Assembly (NCBI RefSeq): GCF_029931775.1
Contig: NC_079332.1
Coordinates: 3,174,501-3,238,500, forward strand
Length of the DNA stretch: 64,000 bases
Direction of reading: 5' to 3'
Origin: Euleptes europaea
Taxonomy: Eukaryota; Chordata; Lepidosauria; Squamata; Sphaerodactylidae
Below the pieces are notes generated by a model. It was not told where the DNA came from, did no database searches, and worked only from the letters and a program-made list of their open reading frames with translations. Numbering within the stretch: position 1 is the stretch's first letter; every line of letters starts with the position of its first letter. The translations under genes were made by a program, and so were the position numbers. Of the stretch, positions 24,041-34,000 are shown piece after piece.

Positions 24041-25969
24041 AAAGCCATTTTTCAGATCTGTTCCTGGAAGATTGAAGGGATATATTTTACTGGACCAGGT
24101 CTCGGTGTAAAAAACGTCTGTGCTTTTAAGCTGCGTGGAACTCGTTTAATGGTGAGAGCTGGAAGACTTGAAGCTTCTACCTTCGTACCCTTCCAGCCGG
24201 TCCAATAAAACATCCTCTATCTGTCACTTGTTGGACGTGGCTCAGAAGCAGTTGTTTCTCGCCCACTTTTGAAAACCAGGAAGAGTACGGGTCTGGATCC
24301 CTTTGTGGGCTGCTTTGCCGCGGAGTCCGTGAACAGTCAGTTCCTCCTTGTGAGTTTGACTGGTGAAGATCGATGCAGGCAGGTGATTGGTTCATGATGC
24401 CAGAGCCCAGCGGGGCCGTCCTCATCAGAGCTGGGCCCTTCTCTGCCCAGTGAAGTTGGGCTTGATGAGGTGTGATGCTCCTGAGAACGGCCCCGGAAAT
24501 CTACAGCGTGGGCTTGTGTTTCAGGGCATTGTGAAACTGAGTCGGGTATAGCATAGGAATCACTATTATTACCAATCTCCTTTTTTAAAAAAATCTATCC
24601 AACGTACTTAGCTCAGCAGCAGAAGTCCCAAAGCGCAAGGTGCATATTCCGACCATGGAATGCGTTCAGTGGGACTTGCTTCTGAGTGAATGCCTTAGGG
24701 CTTGGCCTTGCATATTTGCACAGAAGTTCAGTTGATAAGCATTTATCGATGGGATTTGCAGGTTTGCCAACGTCCATTGGTGCTCAGAGCTGCACTGTGT
24801 GAACCACTTGTTCTGAAAAGTGTCCCCAGCTAGTCCCATGACATTCGGGGAGAGTGCTCCAGAGCGTGTAGCTTGCCTCTAGTATGACTAGCTTTGTTAA
24901 TAATAAATTCTAGAGGAGGAGATCTAGTGCATGTTTCTTAGCTCTGGAGCTCCCAAAAGCAGAGGACCACAGAAGGCTTTAACTAGGAAAGCGCTGTTCT
25001 TCTGGAAAAGCACATTAATGGGCTAACTGATGCTCGTTGAATGGACACGTAGCAGGTATGATCCAGGCAAAGTTCAGCAGAAGACTTAAAGGGGCTGAAC
25101 TTAGCCCTGGATCATTCGCTAATTATTGAGCAGGTTGAAAAACGCCAGCCGTTGGCATTAAATAGTAGCCGCCGTTTTGTTTTGAAGTTCTTTTAGAACT
25201 GGAAAACGGAATTAGTTCCACATATTTCTTGAGAAAGAACACCTTTGAATGTGGGGGATGCTCATATCTGGCAACGTGACATTTTGACGCTTCGGGAAAC
25301 CAAACCAGGCAGCAGTTTTGTCTCCAAAACAGGTTGTTGCAAACATTTTCGGTGTTTCGTTTCAAACTGCGGGTGTGGAATGACAAGGGTGTGAAAAGGG
25401 AGGGTGGGGAAACTGACATTTTTTATCGGAAATCGATCCAACCCATTCGATTGAATTGTGAGTTTTTAAGCTGAAGCACATTTGACAGTATAATCCGAGT
25501 TGTGACAAACTCGAACAATTGTTTGATTATTATTATTTTTTGCTTGACTGCAATTTGACCGTTGAAAGAAGAGGAAGCTGCCGTTCCGTTCTGTGCTGCC
25601 TGCAGCCGAGCACATTATATCTGTTCACCAGGATAGTGGCCTGGCTTTAAAATCTGGTAGATGGCACAATAGTTATAAAGAAGGGTTTGCCACCAGCAAA
25701 ACGCAGAGACTGGAAATTGTGACTTGTCAGGCTTCCTAATACAAAACCACACAACCAGCGTTTTAAATCACTGTTGCATGTGACACTTTTTTTAAAAAAC
25801 CAGAGCCTTAAAACGAGCAGCAAAACTCCATGATAGAAACCAAAGCATTGCCACTCCCCTCCCGCCCTGCACCCGGTTTTAACCCATTCAAAAATAATAG
25901 AAGGCCCTTCGGGAAATCTCAGTTGAAAGTCCTTTTTTAAAAGCTAAAGTTGTCGAATCTCCCTTTGTT

Positions 25970-25990
25970 TCGGTGTCTTAGCGACACCGA
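25970..25990 (+). other. Short perfect stem-loop in the MRTFB 3'UTR
   Basis: TCGGTGTC (25,970-25,977), loop TTAGC, GACACCGA (25,983-25,990): an 8-bp perfect stem with a 5-base loop. A T-run follows. Function unknown. Confidence 0.5.
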
Positions 25991-26119
25991 TTCTCTCTTT
26001 TTTTTGTCGTTCATGAAACCGCACTAAGAAAGTGGCACAGATCTCTTTGTCAGCAAGACCTCATTCCTTCCTTGTATGGCTCGCAGTAGAAATAGCCCCG
26101 GCTGTGACTTGGAGATTCC

Positions 26120-26179
26120 TCTTCTCCTTTTCATAGCCCCAATTACGTCTTAGCATCTCACGTTATGAAAAGGAGAAGA
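26120..26179 (+). other. 18-bp stem-loop in the MRTFB 3'UTR
   Basis: The left arm at 26,120-26,137 pairs with the right arm at 26,162-26,179 over 18 positions with a single G-U wobble. The loop is 24 bases. The arms are pyrimidine-rich and purine-rich (CTTCTCCTTTTCATA and its complement). No nearby repeat family explains it. Confidence 0.6.
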
Positions 26180-26503
26180 CGGATGCTGGTCTGTACAGGC
26201 CTCTTCGTTTTACGCTGTAGGTGAAAGAGAAATATTCAGGCAGCCAAAGCATCTCCGCTCCCTCACCCCCGGTGCATTGCCTTTGTATAAGAAACCACGA
26301 TGCCTTTGTATTTGCTGTTTGCACCCCCCGGAATCAATTCCATACATTGATTTGCCATGTTTTGCACATTGTACTGTATATATGTAATGCATACTGTATT
26401 TTTATATGTGTCGTACATTGATGATCTCTTTTGTACATAGTGGCAATGTTGTAGCTAATGAGGAATTGTTTGATATCTGAGCAATTTTGCAATTTGTGTG
26501 TCA

Positions 26504-26509
26504 AATAAA
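26504..26509 (+). terminator. Poly(A) signal AATAAA, probable MRTFB 3' end
   Basis: Canonical hexamer in TCAAATAAACC, followed within 30 bases by T/G-containing sequence. A second AATAAA lies at about 26,616. The first is preferred because AT-rich, non-repeat sequence leads up to it. Confidence 0.6.
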
Positions 26510-26530
26510 CCAAGTTAATACATGCAGCGG

Positions 26531-28041
26531 TCATTTGTGTATTTGCTTTAAACCCAGCAGTATGCTCAGAGCAAGCCTTGCTGGGGATGAGGGAACTTAT
26601 TCTACAGGGAAATGATAAATAAAGAGGTTATAGCTGCACAAAATTTGTGTTTTTAAGCATTTATATTATTATTTCAATCTTTATACCCTGCTTTTCTATC
26701 GCTGGGCACTCAATGAAACTTTGTGATCCTACCTTTCTGTCAAAGTAGCCTCCAAGGAAGCTTACAAATCCAACGAAAAAAGGCAAACAGCAGTAAATCA
26801 TCCAGAACAGACTCCTGACCAAGAGCTAAGAGCCAAGCATCTGTACTTATTCTAAGTAAAATAACATTAAACTAGAAGTAGGTTAAATCTTATATTTATA
26901 TTGTAATACATTGTAGATATTATTGTTGGAAGCTGCCCTGAGCCCTGCCTGGCCGATAAAGGGCAGGGTATAAATCAAATCAAATAAATAAATCAGTAAA
27001 ACCAATTGGAGCTCAGCATGATTCAAAGCACCAGTAAGCAGGGTGGCATCTAAACGGCAGAGAAAACTGCATTGAGCGAACGAGAATTCCACAACAGGGC
27101 ACCACCGCAGGTAAGACCGTCTCCGGGAGCGACCCAGCTAACCTCTGAGCATGTTAAGCAGGCTCCCTAATTCCTTGCCTGCTCACGTTCCAGGAACCCA
27201 AGTGGGCATGCTTCTCCAGACTGGCACCTATCGCCAACAGTGATTTCAGTAGGTGCTTATTTCATCCGGCTCCATTGTTGCCTTTGTGTCTGTTTTCAAG
27301 TTATCACCCCGGCTTAAATGTTGGTTGGGTGGGTTGGGGGCGAGAAAGGGGGGACACCAGAAATGTGGACTATCTGACGAGGTACAGAGGTTCCATCAGG
27401 CAACCGCTTTGGCCAGGGATGAAAAAAGTCCCCCCTAAGGAAGAGCTGGGGGGGGCGGGCTGATGAGAATTGCCGTTGGTCGGAGACGCTAGGAGCAAGT
27501 GACACCCCGTCGGACTTGGCTGGCAGCTGCATGTGTCCGGGAGGAGGTGACTAACAGAAAACACAGCACCTTCTCCCACACCACAGGCCCCAGCTGCACT
27601 GCCAGCCCCTCGGGGGCTCTCCTTCCTTGCTCACACGGAGACCCGGCCCTGTGTGCCTGAGCAAAATGGCTCTCGGCCTGCTGCTACTACCTCCCGGCCT
27701 GGAGCTGCCCTCTCTTCTGCATCGTAACGCCACGGTCGCTGACAGGTTTATTCGTTGGATCGCATTTCAGAAATATGACCTGTTCAGCACTAAAGCCAGG
27801 CCACAAAACCAAAGCAGGCCTCCCTGCCTCGGAACAAGGCCGGGCAGGCTGGTGAGAAAGGTGAGTGCCGCCCTCTGAAAACGAGGGGCTTCCAGGAAAC
27901 CCAATTTCAGGTCAGAGCCGGTGCTGTTACCTCATCTGTTGACATCACAGAGATACTTACCTAGCTCATCCCCAGGCCCTGGAGCCTTCAGTGCTCCTCA
28001 GCTGAAGAGGACTTCAGGTGCTTAGAGGAGCGCCTCTCGCC
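26531..28041. other. Spacer between MRTFB and the WBP2-like gene
   Basis: Contains LINE/SINE-like tails (26,660-26,770 and 26,880-26,998, the latter ending GGGCAGGGTATAAATCAAAT and A-rich). From 27,250 to 27,880 it is GC-richer, with an open stretch from the ATG at 27,667 to a good donor at 27,859 (AAAG|GTGAGT) that fits no neighbouring exon by phase. No gene assigned. Confidence 0.5.
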
Positions 28042-28070
28042 ATGGAGGTGATGAGGTATCAGTTCTCCAG
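28042..28070 (+). CDS. Tentative first coding exon of the WBP2-like gene
   Basis: ATG in a good context (GCCATGG), nine codons, then TCC AG|GTCAGC, giving the phase 2 needed by the exon at 28,771. The encoded MEVMRYQFS is shorter than and unlike the usual MALN-HSEGG start of WBP2. The true start could lie elsewhere between 26.5 and 28.7 kb. Confidence 0.3.
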
Positions 28071-31000
28071 GTCAGCCAGCAGTTCTGAAGAAAGGTAAGC
28101 GGGGACATCTTTGTGTGAGAGCGGCGCCTGAAAGAGCGACAAGATTTCCAGGGTTATAAGCCTTAGAATCAAAGCTCAGATACCGAGGAAGAGAGCTTTG
28201 ACTCTCCAAAGCTTACTCACTGGAAATCTTGTTGGCCTTTAAGGTGCTATCGGACACCAGTCTAACCCTTCTGTTGCAGACCGGCATGGCTACCTGCCTG
28301 AAACTATGTGAGTATGTTGTGTTTCCTGAGCCTGAAAGGCTAAGCTGTTGAAACAGAAGATGAGAAGCTTTAAAAAGGATTAACGGACACCCAGTTATCA
28401 AGGGTCTTTTCATAATCAGCGATTCAGGTTGTGAATTATGGGGCTGTGGGGAGGGGCCGTGGCTCCCTGGAAGAGCCTCTGCTTCGCATGCAGGAGGTCC
28501 CAGGTTCAACCCCCCGGCATCACCAGTTGAAAGGATCAGAGGCAGTAGGTGACGTGAAGGACCTCAGAGCTGCTGCCAGTCTGAGTCAACAGCCCTGACC
28601 TTGATGGCTGAAAAGTCTGATAAATGTGTGGCTGTTTTTCAGCTCTAGCCAAGCTGTGGGACTCAAGACTCCCCTGCGCACCCCCTTTTTCTGTCGTCCT
28701 TCTGTGCCTTTCTTGTTGTCTTGCGGTGCATTTCTTTGGGTCGTGACCTCGCCAACTATTCTGTTTCCAGGGTTGTCACTCACTATAGCGAGGTCTCGCT
28801 ACTGTTGGAAGATAGGCCAGATTTTCCGGAAGAGCTCCGGGGTGCCAAGAAAGGGATACTGTACCTCACCCAATACAAAGTAAGCGTGCAAAGGCAAAGG
28901 GGGAAGGACGGTCAGTTTATAAAAGATCATGGCGCATCTCCTGACTCCAGGGCAAGCCAAGATGCACAACATACATAGCAAGCTCCCATCCTACCAGTCA
29001 AGGCTGAGGAGTCCCTGACCCTCCATGCTTCAGGCACCTTTTAAAACATTGTGTGCATGAATTTTACATGGTGCAAGATCGGGGAATGAGGAGGGAAGGA
29101 GCTTTTCGGCTAAAGATTAGGAAGAATTTCCTGACAGAGTGGTTCCTCAGTGGAACGGCCGCCTTTGGGAGGGCTCTCGTTTGGGGGGTTTTAAGCAGAG
29201 GTTAGATGGCCATCTGACAGCAATGCTGATTCTGTGAACTCGGGAAGATCATGAGAGGGAGGGTAGGAAGGGATGAGCCAGTGCTTGGCTCTTGTGGCCC
29301 TTTCTTACATGCCCAGGGTAATGCCAATCACCAATTTGGTGTCAGGAAGGAATTTTCCCCTAGGCCAGGGATCCTGGAGGTTTTTGTGCCTTCCTCTGGG
29401 CATAGATCTGGGGGAGTGGGCGAGATAGTTGTGAATCTCCTGCGTTGTGCAGGGGGTTTGACTAGATCACCTTTGAGGTCCCTTCCAGCTTTATGTCTCT
29501 GTGTTTAGCTGTTCCTGCTTTGGGGTGAAAGGTAGAGGGGTAGAGTGGCCATGACGATAGACAACAGGGACGAGGAAGTAGTGGGGGGTGGGAGGATCCT
29601 TTCCTAAAGAAGAATTTACCAAATGGCTATACTTTCACCTTTTGGTGAATGCCTTCTCGATGTTTTCCCTAGATGATATTCCAGCACAAAGATAAGGGAT
29701 CGACCATCATTCGTTTCCCGCTTCAGCTTATAGAAGGTTGTTTGCTGGAGGATGAGCCTGGCTCCGAACCCCAGTGCATCAAAGGAACCCTGAGTATTTG
29801 TTTGTTTGTTTACTTATTTATGTGTGTTATTTATCATCTACCTTTCTCGCTGAGTCTCAAGGCGGACTACCCAGGTGCACTGTGCATGCAGAGACCCACA
29901 TACGTGCAAAAGGCACCCCCATCTTGGCGAGAATTCCTGCCCCTTTTCGCCGATGGATAGAAATCCAAATATAACACTGGCCGTGGCCAAATATCTCCCC
30001 ATCATATTTTCCTCTATGAAATAACTGCTCAGGACCTATGGGTCATAGGAGCAAAGAAGGAAAGGAATGCTGGCAACTCACGGCAACATTTTAACTGTGA
30101 GTTAAAGAGCAAGGCATGGAAACAAAATCGTTCATCCGAGACAGGGACCCGAAAACGGGGATTGCCCTTAGTGTATAGGCACAGTTGGAGCCGATGCAAT
30201 CATATGGAAAAGTTACCATATTCCAGCTTGTCTCATGGGGTGTGAAGACGGCAGGTGCCGTCAAATGCCCTGTAGAAAAAAGCAACAAGACGCAGCAGGT
30301 GCTAAGAACGTACCCATTTGGGGAGGGGGAGTGCGGCATCAGTGATGTCTCCTCGCCCTGGATTAAGTCCTCCTGTCGTGTCTTCTGTCTAGCCTCCAGC
30401 CGGGGGGTGGTGTCCTTCAAGCTGATCTTCCGGCACGGGGCTGCGGAATGCCTAAACACGATTAAAGATCTGTCCGAAGCAGGTGAGTTGGCTAGCTGGT
30501 TGGATCTCTTCGTTTCTGAGATCCTCTCTGTCCCATTTCAAAGTCGGGCTCGGTTCAACGGCCACAGAGGAAGATGTGAACCTGGTTGCCCGAGCATCTT
30601 CGGACCACGGCAGTCCTGGGGAATAACCATGGTTCACAAATGCGTGTGCATCCCCTTGATTCCACCTCAGTGCTTGATGACTTGTAGCGGGACCTGTGGA
30701 GTGACAATTTCTGAGCCGCCCTTTAACAGCAACAGTTACTGTCAGAGGCCCGAACATCGTACGGATGAAAATGGGCGCATCTGTGTATCCGTCAGGCCGG
30801 TCTACACATTACAAAGTCATTGCGTTCCTGGAGCTGCCGTGGGCTCCTTTGCAAAACTTATGCGCCGGCACCTAAGTGATGTGCTTTTGCTTGTGCACAG
30901 AGCACAAGGTTCTACTCTGTACCCTGGAACCAGTTTTTGTTTTCATGTCTTCCTGCAAGAGCCTATACTGCCCTGTTTTAAACAAGGGTGATTGTTTTTA

Positions 31001-34000
31001 AAGATGTGTTAGAGAAATGTATTGACCCGATATTCTATGACCTTTTATACCTCTCTCCTGCTTACTGGCCCATGACGTCGTTCTGTAGCTAAGCATTGCC
31101 ACAGCGTATGATCTGTACTGCTATGGTTACAAAATTTAACTAAAAAAACCAAAAAACCTTTTGACACGCAAGATGTTCTTTCCCCCTTTGTGCCTCTTAA
31201 CAGACATGCTGAGAGAGGGCAGCAACCTCCAGGAATACCCCACTGCCTCGATCTACACCTATGCCCACCCCGCGGCACCTCGGTCAGCACGTAAGTATGC
31301 ACAAAGATGGCGTCCTCTAGGTTACCAAATGCCGGCTGGCCTCTCTTCGCACCAGGGAACGCTGTAAGACAGGGTTTCCCCAACCTTTTTGAGCCTGCGG
31401 GCACATTTGGAATTCTGACAAGACACGGTGGGCGCAGCAACAAAATGGCCGGCACAAAAGGGTTGCCGCAAGAGGTGGAGCCAGCCACAAAACGATTGCT
31501 CTTCTGAGACGTGTCCTCTCTTCCGGTCACAGGTTCTGTCAACGTGTTCCCACTGTGGCCACCCCCGTACCCTGGCCCTCCGGACCTCCCCCCTCCTTAT
31601 TCCGAAGTGGAAGTGACATCCCTGCGAGGAAACCAAGGTCCAGGTAAGTGGCCAGTGCGTCTTGTTAGGCTTTCCCTTTCCTGCCTTTCGGCATTGACAG
31701 TGGCGCGGAAATCAGAATGAAGAGCACCCAGAGAGGGCAGGGCGAAGGGAGACCAAGGCGAAGGCTGATCCCCACCAACAGCGAAGGCTTGCACGCAGGC
31801 AAGTCAGGCCCCTCCTGGCACGAGGGAGTCTGATTGTGCCGGTAAGCCCGACCCAGGAAAGGGGGACCTGGTGCAGAAAGCCTCTCCTGCACTAATGAAT
31901 GAACCTCCCTATATAGACCCAGCTGGGGATTCTGCTCCTCTGGGGACCGGGAAATTAGAGGTGGGGAAACCGTCAGATATGACTCTGCCATAGGGACACC
32001 AGCCTCCAGATGGGACCTGGGGATCCCCTGGAATGACAGCTCATCTCCAGACTACAGAGACCAGTTCCCCTGGATAACATAGACACTTTGGAGGGTGGAC
32101 TGTATGGCCCTGTACCCCACTGTGGTACCTGACCTCCCCAGGCTCCATCCCCGAATCTCTAGGAGTTTCCCAACCTGAATCTGGCAACCCTTACCCCCCT
32201 ATCCCCCGTCCTTGGTCAGGGGGGACCCTATTCCACCAATGCAACCCTATTCCACCAACCCCCTTGGGGGAATAAGGAACGGGGGAGAGTCAAAGACAGA
32301 AGGGAAGCCACTGAAGGAGATCTGCAGATGACACACATCCTACAGTGCGTTGCTGGTCTCTATTTCTTCTCATGGTGTTTTACTGCTGTGTCTCATGGGG
32401 TTTGGTGCATTCTCTTGTTCCTAGCACAGATCGATGTTGAGCCTGATCCGTTTTCAAGTTGTAAATTAGTGGCCGTGAAATGGGGACTGGTGCAAATCTG
32501 TGGAGTAAAACTGACTGCACAAAATTCTTGCATGAGATCAGAAATTAGTAACAGTGGTGAGAAATAAGCCGAGGAGAGAGGATGAGAAAAGGAGTGCGTT
32601 AATTAAAATATGCATATCTCACCTTTCCCTTTGCAGCAGCTCATAGTTCATATTGAGGATGGCTAGACAACTCATTGAAATAATACCCCAGAAAAAGGCC
32701 CGCAGCTCACACCCCGTTAAATAAAACTTGCTTTACATGGTCCGGTGTTCATCCAGAGTCTGCTTTTCTTCCACTTGCCAGAAATCCAAGAGGGCTGCTG
32801 CCGCTGCAGAAGGCAGCAAATCCAGAACCAAACGAACAGGCAGGACTAAGGACAGACAAGTGCAGAAAAGGTACCTTTCCTGAAACTATATGAGGTTTCC
32901 TCTTTCTCCCTTCTTGGTAGGGCTACGAACACACCCCTCGTGCTAACCTCACAGAGTGGCCCTGAGCCGTCCTTTGCCATCTGCGGCTCAGCGGTAGAGC
33001 ATCTGCTTGGCATGCAGAAGGTCCCAGGTTCAATCCCCGGCATCTTCAGTTAACTAGGCAAGTAGGTGATGTGAAAGACCTCTGCCTGAGACCCTGGAGA
33101 GCCGCTGCTGGTCTGAGTAGACAGTACCGGCTTTGATGGACCAAGGGTCTGATTCAGTAGAAGGCAGCTTCATGTGTTCATCTGCATTTGCACACGGAGA
33201 TAGACGCCAAATCAGACGGTTGGGCCATCGAGCTTAGCTGGCAGCTGCTGCCCAGAATCCCCGGCTGGGAAAGGTGGAATTCCCTGCCACAAGATGCAGT
33301 AATGGCCACGAGCTTAGATTGGAAAGAGGAGGCTCACCCTCAGGTGCGGGGTTGGAGTCAGTAGGTGAGGGCCGTGACCTGCAGCCCTCGCTTTTGGGAT
33401 TCCTTGTGGCATCTTGTCTGGCCGCTGCTGGAAATGGGAGGCTTGACTGGAGGGATCGCTGGCGTTTGGCCCCTGAGAATCTTCCATTGAGATATCGGGG
33501 ACAGAAACTGGGACGTTGCCTTGCAGAGTATGTGCCCTTTCACTGAGCCACATTCCCTCCCCCCCCCCCCCCCCGCTGACACTGAGCTTGCTGGCTTGGC
33601 TCCTAGAGCTCCACCTTTGCCCTGCAGCTGGGAACACGGTGGCCACTCTTCCCTGTGTCATGAGAAAGTGTAATTTTTCTGGGTTTCAGAAGAGACGTAC
33701 ACAAGGTAAAGCACGCCTGATAAGAATTTCCAGTGACAGAAATCGTGGGGGTGTTTTTCCACGCTTCTATTAAGAACAGGCCTCTAGCTGGTTCCTGATT
33801 CATCCTGTGGCAAAGGTGGCTTCTTGTCTTGCGTCACTTAAAGCGTGCCATACCACCTCCCTCCATCTGCACGCATGTTTCGCTGGGGTTTGGCCTTTTC
33901 TTGTCCCAAAGCCATCCTTACCCCTGGACGTGTAGGCAGACACCAGGACGCCTGATGTCGCTGGGGGGAACAAAAATTGACCTTCTCCCGCCAATGTAAA

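Larger units (their letters stand above)
20331..26530 (+). other. MRTFB: MRTFB 3' untranslated region
   Basis: About 6.2 kb from the stop to the poly(A) signal AATAAA at 26,504-26,509, with no plausible gene inside. The length fits the multi-kilobase 3'UTR known for mammalian MRTFB. It contains an antisense CR1 piece (22,081-22,440), a second CR1-type tail (23,957-24,040), two Pumilio-type TGTANATA motifs (22,858-22,865 and 26,375-26,382), and two inverted repeats able to fold as RNA (25,970-25,990 and 26,120-26,179). The last 250 bases are AT-rich with many TGTA steps. Where the transcript really ends is inferred. Confidence 0.7.

Noticed and set aside
20331-27000. miR-193b and miR-365, found downstream of MRTFB in human
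   Set aside because: Neither mature sequence is visible on either strand here. In human they lie farther downstream, and the gene order differs.
27667-27858. ATG at 27,667 with strong donor at 27,859 as first exon of the WBP2-like gene
   Set aside because: It ends in phase 0, while the next exon needs phase 2; joining them meets a stop within six codons.
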